A model generated the notes under the pieces. The model had not been told where the DNA came from and did not search any database. It saw only the letters and a program-made list of their open reading frames with translations. Of a stretch of 31,377 nucleotides of DNA, positions 1-8,271 are shown piece after piece. The position numbers and the translations under genes were made by a program. The first letter of the stretch is position 1; every line of letters begins with the position of its first letter. This stretch comes from Hypsibius dujardini. Its lineage: Eukaryota; Tardigrada; Eutardigrada; Parachela; Hypsibiidae. Location of the stretch: NCBI GenBank assembly GCA_001579985.1, contig LRSR01004574.1, positions 1 through 31,377 on the forward strand, written 5' to 3'.

Positions 1-962
1 TGAAAGTGGTGGGAAGAAAGAGGTTGATTAGTCAAGGCCATTTGCGATTTGCGAGCAAATTTCGGGTGGAAACTTATTTTTCAGACTAATTTCTACCAGC
101 TCCCACTTCCCTCAAATCGAAAAAACAGCAGAAAAAGGAACTTGAAACGCCAAAAGCTGAATATTTTATTCCCGTATACGAAAATAAAAACAGTTCTTCA
201 ATCTAACAATCAATCGCGTGTCCACACGTCAAACTCGTTAACAGAACAGAACGCGATATTCCGGATGCTTTTTCTTCCTAAATGCGACGTGCTATTTCTT
301 CCAGAACTTTTTTCAGTTTTTTATTACTTTACAATTTACAAAGTGCGTCGATTAGCTCATTTGAGCAGCCAAGTGAAACAGTTAAAAGTGTTTGATTTCA
401 TCCAACTGAGAATCAGAGAAGAGTTGAAGACGGAGAAAGGGGAAGTTCTTCTCCCTGGAAATTCCTCAGCGCGTGATCCTGTTCTTCTCTTTGATCCGCG
501 AGGGATCTTCAAAGGTAAAATCGTGATCATCAAACTTATTCTTACCTAAAAATGCATTTTGAGCGCTGTATTTGGTGTCTTATTGAAAATCGGCCTTGAA
601 AACAACGCGGAAGGTTCAGCCATTTCGGTAATGGGAAAAACTCTCATTCTCAGGAGGGTCCGGGAAAACGTTTGGATCTTTTTTCTGGCAAGGATTCGAC
701 GAAAAAGTGTTCTAGTTAATCGATTGGCCAAAGAATTTTCCAAGTTTGTTTACATTTGAGCCCGCTTGAGAAACGATGAGAAGCTTTTGATCTGTTCGAT
801 TTTCGCTAACTGGTGCGGATTGACAGGGACAAAACGGGCCAAGAGCGGCTCGAACTCACCACTCTGATGGCTCAAACTCAGACCACCCTGATGGCTCAAA
901 CTTAGACCACCCAAAATTACGGCCTTGTAAACAGTCTCAAAACTAAGTTTCCACGCGGTATT
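1..962. other. Gene-poor left edge, 3' of POP1
   Basis: No convincing gene is seen here. An open frame at 49-549 (plus) has no recognisable domain and no ATG at its start. An ORF this long is expected by chance about once in a window of this size and base composition, so I do not call it. The right end (about 846-940) is a degraded inverted piece of the 24 bp minisatellite element also found at 6050 and 27420. Because POP1 stops at 963, that piece would lie in the POP1 3' UTR. Confidence 0.5.
846..940 (-). mobile_element. Fragment of the minisatellite-bearing inverted-repeat element (copy 1)
   Basis: On the minus strand this fragment reads an end resembling GGCCGTAATTTTGGGTGG, followed by about 2.6 units of the 24 bp repeat GAGTTCGAGCCATCAGGGTG plus four bases. 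It belongs to the same family as the fuller copies at 6050-6357 and 27420-27815. The second terminus is not visible, so this copy is truncated. It starts about 25 bp after the POP1 stop codon. Confidence 0.7.
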
Positions 963-3900
963 CTAAAGACACGGCGAATAAGGCAGCACACTCATCCCGG
1001 CAAAGTGGTACTGCAGACTATGCGGATGCCTGACCAGGACCGGTAGCGCGTCCCTCGTAGCTCCGCCGAGTCCACCGCCACTGGCTGCGGTAATCCGGGC
1101 CAGCTGCATCAGGCCCAGCAGCGTACAGAAGCCCATCGCGGTCTCCGCGCCGCGAATAAACGAATACCCTCCCTTCACCACATATCCCAACAACTTGCGC
1201 GAACAATGATCCACCACGGAGTCTTTATCGGACAAGATCATGTCGACCTGCAACTTCCGTCGCTGCTTGGGCGGTTGCGTCTTCCGGAAGGGGTCCTTAT
1301 GAGGCGGCTCTACCGGGCCTTTGAAGTGCTTATCCAAAGCCGCTTTCTCAAGATCCTCGGTCGCAGGCATCGCCAGCATGGAGAAGTCCTCCGCAGAGCC
1401 GCCAGCGTGAAAGAGAACATGCACCGCGACGATTCCGCGGGAATGTGTCTGCAGTAGGACGGAGTGATCGGCGACGAGTTTCTCGGTCGTGATGCTTCCA
1501 GAGAAGAGGTTTTGTATAACAGTGAGGAGACGAAGGTTCCGGATGACGTGGAAGTCCGCGGGGGCGCTTTCGAGCAGTGCCGGTGATTTGTCGGTGAACT
1601 TGGCGATATCGAGCCAGTCTTGCGTCAACGCGGGCCAGGGCGAGTGGAAGGGCGATAAGGTGCCCATTTTGATGAAGTTCGGACGTTTGTCGGGTGGGTA
1701 GCGCTGGAACTTCCCCTCCAGGTCGTGGCGGCGGGACATTGCGATGACGTTTCCTGCAAACGACACAGATAGTAAGACTGGTAGAAATCACTTAGAACAA
1801 AGGGCAGTACCGGCGGCGGAGTCGGGGAGGTCTGCCGGGCCGAGAAGAGCGGCGCGGTGACGGGCAACGGTGGCCATTTCTTGTAGGCCAGCCACACGGG
1901 CGCCGTTATACACGAGAGGGATCCAAAAGGGCATGGCCCATCCGGCCGGAATGATCAAATCCCATCCTGCTCCATAATCTAGAGAGGAAGGGGAAAGCAG
2001 ACAGACATATAGACAAGCAGGTCACACAGGCAGACAAACAGACAGTCAGGCAGACAAACAGGCAGACAGGCAGACAAACAGACAGTCAGGCAGACAGATA
2101 GTCAGGCAGGCAGACAGACAGTCAGGCAGACAGACAGTCAGGCAGACAGACAGACAGACAGACAGTCAGGCAGACAGACAGACAGGCAGACAGGCGAGAC
2201 ATACCGGCTTTGGAATGAGCTTCTTGACTATTATAACCGGCATTTCGAATCAACACAACGGGAATCTTCGCCTCGTCAGCACCCAAATCCAGTTCCATGC
2301 CTGGAAGTAACAACAGCAAGGGTGATTTGCTTCAGTTCATCCAGAATGCTCATTAATGGGAAAATGAGACCATAGCCACGTAGACCAATAGGATTCACGC
2401 TCTGCACAGGAATCGAACCTGCAGGCCGGCCCGAAGTTACTCGGGTCGACTTTCCAGTCAGAGTTCAGTGAAAGCACCCCTCAATCTCCGCTTGAATTAC
2501 ACGTAATCGGACAAGGATGTCAGACACTCAGAATACCTGGGGCCGGCAAGGCAGCACGCAGTTTGTTCATGTCACGGTCGGACATTTTGTCGCGCTTGAC
2601 TTGATCTCGCACTCCTTCGCTCCAGAGGACTGACGCGGCAAGGGGGGCTGACCGGTTAGGGAGTCTTGAACTCGATCCGATGGTCCCGGACGAAGCATCT
2701 GAAAAGTCGAAAACTGACCCAGCTGGACAACAAGCGAGCTAACTCTTAGAACGACAGGCGGAGCAAAGATTGACTTGACAAAAAGAGCAGACTATTCGGA
2801 TTTGCTTGCTCTACCGACTTTGGTTCTCGGCATCAGCTAGTGAAATCTTCCTCCTCGGCAAAAAAATCCGCGGATCCCGCACAACCAGTCCGAGGACGGA
2901 TCCCGCACGGACATCACTGGACAACGGCATCGCATCCATTCCGGTCCACGTTGCGTGTTGCAGCTCCATCGCAGACGTCTGTCCACCGTCTACCAAAAAC
3001 GGTTTCCACCAAAAGTCTCCTTCCACTGCTTCAGTCGGGAAGGTCACCGGCTTCATAACACTCTTTAAAACAGCAGTACTTTTCGGTCCAGTCAGACGAA
3101 ACCGGATCAGGTCCTTCAGCAGACGGAGGGAACACGTCACCGACCGATATTCTCTCCCACGAAGCTCCGTTTTCCCTTGCACTTTGACAGTTCCTTCTTG
3201 TATTCCCTTCTCTTCACCAACGGCAGACATCGATTTCAATAGGCCTCCATCATCCGCGTTGCCTTCGTCAACTTCCATCGCGTCTAAATCTGGGATAGGT
3301 GTAGTGGGGTTTTTGTCGCTGTTTACGGGGTCCATGCCGAAAACGGTTACAACGTGAGTAAGAAAGGTGTCCGATACAGAAGGGTGGGTCCAAATGTGAA
3401 GCGACCGATTGGTCGTGGGATTCGAGGAGGGAAGGGCTGTCTGCACCCAAGTGAATCGAACAACTCCAATGCTCCCGGCTGGATACATGGTGGGCTCATA
3501 CAGCATGCAAGATCCTTCCAAGTGCCCGTCGAGAAAGTCTTTGTAGGCGAACGTTCGACCTGCAAACAAAAAGGGAACATTTCTGTCTATCTATCTGTCT
3601 GTCTGTCTATCTGCCTGCCTGCCTATCGGTCAGTCAGTCTGCCTCCCCGCCTGTCTGTCTGTCTGTCTGTCTGTCTGTCTGGCTGTCTGTCTGTTTGTCT
3701 GTCTATCTGCTTGTCTGTCTGCCTGTGTGTCTGTGTGTCTGTCCGTCTCACTAGAATTTTACCGGTCTCGGGAGACGTGAACTTTTGCAGGCCAGCAAGT
3801 AGATCCGTCTGGGGGCCCTTGAATTCCCAGCAGTCCAAATAGGAGACATCCGACATTAGGCAATGCTCCGACGATGCGCGAAACGCAGCTCGGTGTCCCT

Positions 3901-4910
3901 TGTCATTCGCATGGTCCGCCACTTTGTAGCCCCACCGTTCCACCATGTGAAACCGCTTGGCGTGCCAGACGTGAGTCTCCAACCAGCACTTGGATTGCTG
4001 TCGTCGGGCAAAAAGAAGCTTCTTATTCCGCCCGCGCTTCCGGTATTTGTTTTTCGGGCGTTTCGGCTTCTTTGCTCTGCTGATCTGCGAACGAAAGACA
4101 CAACCAACGGTAAACCTATCAATCAATCGATCAATCAATCAATTGACGACTACAATGCAGATTAATTAAATCTAAATGTTAATAAACCTGAAATTCCTAA
4201 AATACACTATAATAAAATGCAAAATAATTAAATCTGACCTGAAATAATAAAAATAAAATTCAATAAAATAAATGATCACTCAAAACTTTCCCGATGGAAT
4301 CGAATAGTAAAGCCGGGAAAAAAAGAAACCGGCTTTCGCTTATTCAATTCAGCAATCAATCAAAGGAAATTGCAATCAACTGGCTTTCCCCAATCAATCA
4401 ATCAACCGCGAAAACACATACTTCACTGGCCCCAATCAATCAATCAACCGCAGTAACACATACTTCAACGTCGGCAGCCGCTCGCAGGCGTTTGGGCAGC
4501 CGTTTGACATTGTAACTCATTGCGCGTCGCCGCATATGCCGTGGAAGCTGCTGGAAAATCCGCTTGTTCGTCCGTTTTCCCGAGAGTGATTCCATCAGCG
4601 TCCGAATTTCCCGGGACCGCTTCTCCGCGAAGGCAATGACGTTGACATCTGTAATCAGGACGTAAAATTGCACAGATCCTATCGGGGTCGCCCAACGAAA
4701 TTCGAACCACAACATAGAAATAGACAATACCCTACCTCGAGGCATGGAAACGGATAGTCCAGCCTGCGAAGAATCCATCTGCGAAAAAGATTTCGGGACG
4801 CCGGCCGGGATTGCGGGACGAGAAACTCCGGCTGGAAGATCAGTTGGACGTTCTCCTCCCGCCGGACTGGCAGCCGAACGCCTGCGTTTCTTTCCCGACG
4901 GTGTGTTCAT
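963..4910 (-). CDS. POP1: POP1, ribonuclease P/MRP protein subunit (8 exons)
   Basis: This is the large scaffold protein of RNase P and RNase MRP, nuclear ribonucleoproteins that mature tRNA 5' ends and process pre-rRNA. Exons on the minus strand: 4910-4736, 4648-4464, 4084-3763, 3559-2819, 2698-2537, 2300-2205, 1978-1811, 1753-963. They sum to 2640 bases, or 879 codons plus TAG; human POP1 is slightly longer at about 1,020 residues. The POP1 domain is clear: LPRHMRRRAMSYNVKRLPKR in exon 2 and WLETHVWHAKRFHM (about residues 154-167) in exon 3. The POPLD domain spans exons 6-7 with GWAMPFWIPLVYNGARVAG. The C-terminus ends with the family-like SLQYHF. The least certain junction is the donor of exon 4 (GTCGGT at 2818, phase 1; GTAGAG four bases on would break the frame). 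The start is the ATG at 4910, followed by a basic KKRRR stretch. Introns 3 and 6 are largely TCTG/CAGA repeat, and intron 5 holds a tRNA-like remnant. Confidence 0.95.
1998..2195. repeat. CAGA/CAGG tetranucleotide array in POP1 intron 6
   Basis: This is an almost uninterrupted run of CAGACAGG, CAGTCAGG and CAGACAGA variants filling most of the 226 bp intron (2204-1979). In the transcript it reads as UCUG and begins about 9 nt after the 5' splice site GTATGT. Confidence 0.95.
2398..2487 (-). pseudogene. tRNA-like remnant (tRNA-Ser-type), POP1 intron 5
   Basis: The minus strand carries a perfect Pol III B box, GGTTCGATTCC, inside a T-arm-like hairpin. It is preceded by CCCGAGTAACTTCGGG, which could fold as a long variable arm, and by GACTGGAAA, which resembles the anticodon loop of tRNA-Ser. 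The acceptor strands do not pair and the anticodon stem is broken, so I read it as a degraded tRNA or a tRNA-derived SINE fragment. tRNAscan or Infernal would decide. Confidence 0.3.
3582..3745. repeat. TCTG tetranucleotide array in POP1 intron 3
   Basis: Runs of TCTG with TATC, TGCC and TGTG variants fill most of the 203 bp intron between exon 4 (ending 3559) and exon 3 (starting 3763). In the POP1 transcript it reads as CAGA, the opposite orientation to intron 6, so the array has no fixed strand. Confidence 0.95.
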
Positions 4911-5038
4911 TGTGCGCAATTCAAAAAGACGTGGATGGCAAAATTTTAATGTGCAGAAAGCGATGAATCCAGTCTTCTGAATTTTGAATGGTGAACGTGT
5001 AAACCTATTGAACAAAATGAGCAGAATCGTTTCTACTA

Positions 5039-5165
5039 CAGAGTCAATCAACCAATCGATGCATACCCCTGCAGAGTCAATCAACTAATCGATGTATACC
5101 CCTGCAGAGTCAATCAACCAATCGATGCACACCCCTGCAGAGTCAATCAACTAATCGATGCATAT
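5039..5165. repeat. 33 bp tandem repeat, nearly 4 units
   Basis: The unit starts CAGAGTCAATCAACTAATCG and ends ATGCATACCCCTG. Units start at 5039, 5072, 5105 and 5138, the last truncated. Alternate units differ by C or T at one site (AACCAATC versus AACTAATC). This suggests growth by duplication of a pair of units. Confidence 0.9.
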
Positions 5166-5547
5166 TGAAAGCTTCTCACAAAGTCAGCCCTTAACCAGGA
5201 TTGGTGTACCAGGATGGTTGCACAAATTAAGGGGTGAGGCAGGAATTTTGGGCAATTTCAACTTTGCCAAAATGACATTTATCAAACGTCACTGGAGCAG
5301 TGGGGCTGAATGCAAGTCTGTCTTGATCAGATCAGAGGTAATCAACAAACTGACCAGTGACCAGTCTACTGTCAGTGTCTGTGTCTAGTACTGTAGTGCC
5401 ACGATTACAACGGTCGGTTTTCACACCCAGGCAACGCACACGGCCTGTTTGTTGGCTGAGTGCCGACCAGTCCTACGCCAAAATTTTCGGTTCGGGAAAA
5501 ATGACTGTCTCATCGGGAATTTTCGGGGAAATTAATTTTTGGTGAAA

Positions 5548-5640
5548 GATCTTTTTCGGGTTTCGGGTCGGGTTCGGGTCGGGTTCGGGCAGAATTAAAA
5601 ATTGCGGTTCGGGTTTATCGGGTTTCGGGTCGGGCCATAG
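5548..5640. repeat. GGGTTCGGGTC low-complexity stretch
   Basis: Repeated TTCGGGTCGGG and TTTCGGG words form an imperfect GC-rich array. It is not the TTAGGG telomere repeat and has no clear unit boundaries. Confidence 0.7.
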
Positions 5641-5865
5641 GCATTAAATTTGGGAGTAAGACTGGTGGCAACTCGCGACAAAAGCGCGTGTGAGGGAGGC
5701 GGGGCTAAACCGACCGTTATAATCGTGGCACTGCAGTCAAATCGGATTACGTACAGAGAATCTGAAAATGGGAAACGACACAACATTCGCAGAACATTCA
5801 GGCATTGGGGGGGGCGCGGAACATTTGCTAAAAAGTAGTACAACAAGCGACAGAATTTAATCGAA

Positions 5866-5990
5866 TGGAGTGTCCTGGAAATAGGCAAACGGGCGGGGCG
5901 GGGGTAATACTCGAACAATCAACCAATCAACCAGCGGAGCTCCACCCCTGCCCGCCCCTTTTGCCCATTTCCGGGACCCTCCGTTAGACG
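5866..5990. mobile_element. GC-box MITE, copy 1
   Basis: Inverted arms run from AGGCAAACGGGCGGGGCGGG to CCCGCCCCTTTTGCCCAT around a short centre rich in CAATCAACC. The outer left sequence GCGACAGAATTTAATCGAAT matches, inverted, the right flank of the copy at 28450. This defines a subfamily together with copy 4. Confidence 0.7.
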
Positions 5991-6049
5991 TTAACAGCTT
6001 CTACACAAAACGTATTACACATGAGGAATGAACTGCAACAGGCAGGATC

Positions 6050-6357
6050 ATACACACATGGCCATAATTTTGGATGGCAGAGTTCGAGCCATCAGGGTGG
6101 TCTGAATTCGAGCCATCAGGGTGGTCTGAGTTCGAGCCATCAGGGTGGTCCGAGTTCGAGCCATCAGGGTGGTCCGAGTTCGAGCCATCAGGGTGGTCCG
6201 AGTTCGAGCCATCAGGGTGGTCTGAGTTCGAGCCATCAGGGTGGCCTGAGTTCGAGCCATCAAGAGCGAGTGCGCGCGGTGACTTAATTCGGCTCGAACT
6301 CGGACCACCCTGTTTGGCTTTAAGTTTGCCACGCAAAATTGTGGCCGTGTGTGTAGG
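6050..6357. mobile_element. Minisatellite-bearing inverted-repeat element, copy 2
   Basis: Terminal inverted repeats of about 27 bp are visible: the left end starts ACACACATGGCCATAATTTT and the right end, reverse-complemented, starts ACACACACGGCCACAATTTT. Inside are seven 24 bp units (6080-6247) plus a partial one, then a right segment of about 90 bp shared with the copy at 27420. The plus-strand frame encodes a perfect EFEPSGWS octapeptide repeat, a by-product of the 24 bp period. It has no transposase and abuts the ZMAT2 stop codon. Confidence 0.8.
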
Positions 6358-6371
6358 ATACTTTGGGCGAA

Positions 6372-7481
6372 CTATTTCTTCGATCCGCCAAAGCCGGAAA
6401 AACCCATCATTGCGGCCATTTCCGGGTCCATCCCGTCGAGATCGTCCTGCTTCGTGTCGTCCTCCTCGACCTTCCGCTTCTTCTCCTGCTTCCGGTCACG
6501 CCGGTACTCCTTCGCCCGTTCTTCTTCCTCCCGCAATTCGCGCATCCGCTCGTCCAGGTCGTAGTCCTGCTTCTTCTCCTCCATCTTCTTCTTGTTCTCC
6601 GCGAACCGCGCCCTTACCTGCTCCACAGTGGACCGTTCGGTCTTCATTGAGAATCCCATATTCTTTTGATCTGCAAAAACCGCACAAAAGTCAACTAAAT
6701 GAAGAAATAAATATTACGAAAGATACATTTTTCGGGTCAAGCAAAAAGGTCTCCAATCAATCAATCAATCAATCAATCACTCAGCGACAATATCAATAAA
6801 AAATTCCACTAATTCATGAGCACAAACCAAACAGACAGACAAATTATAAACTAAAAGCAGAGACACGAGGAAGAGCCATGACACCTGCGAGTGCACAGTT
6901 TTCGGTCTGACGAAGAACAAAGATTACCATTTAATCAGAATTAACAGTCAATAGCAGGATATCAATCAATCAATCAATCTAAGTCGGCACCCTAAGATTA
7001 CAATCGAAAGACGACCTTAGTTTTCTGACATTGCTAATCAACCAACCAACCGAATACGAAAGTCAATCGACCAATCAATCAAACAACCAAATACGAAAGT
7101 CAATCAACCAATCAATCAAAACGTTGCGCTGGACTCACTCCAACGACAAGCGACGTTTGTTTTCTTACGTTTTTTCCCATTGATATGGTCGAGGTAATTG
7201 ATGGAATCCTTGATGACACAATCGCAAACGTCACAGTAGAATCCCCCCGCCAGGTTTAACGGCGTACTGTTGGTGATGATGACGGATTTACCGACACGCG
7301 ACTCCAGATCAATCTTCTCATCGCGCGCCTTCAGCAGCGCCTTCTTCACCTTCTTCTTCGGTTTCTCATCCTCCTCCTCCGCGTCCCTCGCAGCCTGGGC
7401 TCGGTCATTCGCGCGCCGTTCGTATTCGTCCGTGTCCCACTTGCGGCGATGATCCTCTGGACGTGCTTTTGGATGAGACAT
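6372..7481 (-). CDS. ZMAT2: ZMAT2 / SNU23, U4/U6.U5 tri-snRNP zinc-finger protein (2 exons)
   Basis: This is a spliceosomal protein of the pre-B complex tri-snRNP, acting in the nucleus. Exon 1 is 7481-7169 and exon 2 is 6670-6372. The phase-1 junction rebuilds His105. The product is 203 residues, against 199 in human. The matrin-type C2H2 finger is complete: Cys83, Cys86, His99 and His105 in YCDVCDCV...DHINGKKH. Upstream is the family motif RRKWDTDEYERR (residues 12-23). Downstream come the ERSTVEQV helix, a long charged coiled-coil region, and the conserved C-terminal MAAMMGFSGFGGSKK. The start is the first ATG at 7481; no earlier in-frame ATG is needed. The 498 bp intron carries AATC arrays. 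The gene is divergent from the Scm3-like gene, with a 790 bp shared upstream region. Confidence 0.97.
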
Positions 7482-8271
7482 CTTGACAGACACAATTTGC
7501 TCGGAAACTCCTCAAACGAAAATCTCCCGTCCTGTCCCGCTTCGACGGGGGTTTAAGTGAGGGAAAGTATTTCTAATTCGAAGCGCCAAAATTTGATGAA
7601 AATCAAACACAAGGAAACGAACCATAAGATCAAAGGTTTTTATCTAATTAATAAAGTTACTGTAAAAGAAGAAATCATTCGTTTGTACGCTGTAACAGTG
7701 CCAGGGTATTAATCAATTGATTGATTGATATATGTACTGTACGTATGCCATTTCCAGTGGAATTCCATTTCGTTCTACTCCACGACTTCATCCAGTCCTC
7801 CAGAGGATACGTTTCGTTGCTGCATCCTCTCCATTCCACTGCACTGATTGGAACTGGAACTATACACGTGGCAAAAAGTTTGCAGTAACCGGTTTGAGTA
7901 ATTTAACTCGCTCTCTGCGTAAATGCATGCATTAAACGAGTTAAATGAATCGACTCACTTAGCGCAGGCTTTCTGCCGCGTGTGGCATTCCACCACACAT
8001 TGTTTTCACCACCGCGTTTTCCATTCCACTACACTGATTGGAACTGGAACTGGAACTGGAACTATACATGTGGCAAAACTTTACGCTAATCGAGTTGAGT
8101 TTTTAACTCGGTCTGTGCATGAATGCATACATCAAACGAGTTCAGTGGATCGACTCAGTTAGTGCAGGCTTTCTGCCACGTGTGGCATTCCACCACACAT
8201 TGTTTTCACCACCGCGTTTTTTTGCTCCATTCCACTTGTCGCCAATTTTATCCCCTCAACTCCCCAGTAAA
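7482..8271. promoter_or_regulatory. Shared divergent upstream region with a tandem ~200 bp duplication
   Basis: This is the spacer between ZMAT2 (minus) and the Scm3-like gene (plus). From 7831 a unit starting CCATTCCACT is tandemly duplicated: unit 1 is 7831-8020 and unit 2 is 8021-8226. The start motif recurs at 8227, just before the ATG at 8272. Each unit carries GGAACT triplets (two in unit 1, four in unit 2), a CACGTG-like or CATGTG-like word, a TTTAACTCG...CGAGTTAAA inverted pair, and the constant GTGGCATTCCACCACACAT. Promoter function is inferred from position only. Confidence 0.6.

Larger units (their letters stand above)
4911..6371. other. Spacer between POP1 and ZMAT2, repeat-rich
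   Basis: I see no gene here. It should contain the POP1 promoter (immediately right of 4910) and the ZMAT2 3' UTR (left of 6372). Contents from left to right: a 33 bp tandem repeat (5039-5165), non-coding sequence, a GGGTTCGGGTC-type low-complexity stretch (5548-5640), a GC-box MITE (about 5866-5990) and a minisatellite element (6050-6357) that ends only about 15 bp from the ZMAT2 stop codon. Confidence 0.7.

Noticed and set aside
49-549. Open frame of 166 codons at the left edge
   Set aside because: No ATG at its start, no domain, AT-rich composition and no convincing splice partners. Such a length is expected about once by chance here.
5039-5165. CRISPR-like array
   Set aside because: Units are directly adjacent without spacers, and the genome is eukaryotic.
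5548-5640. Interstitial telomere-like repeat
   Set aside because: The words are GGGTTCGGGTC variants, irregular in length and not TTAGGG; nothing links them to telomeres despite the nearby POT1-like gene.
6074-6799. Open frame encoding perfect EFEPSGWS octapeptide repeats
   Set aside because: It follows from a 24 bp minisatellite inside an inverted-repeat element; all three plus-strand phases are open and it overlaps ZMAT2 exon 2 on the other strand.
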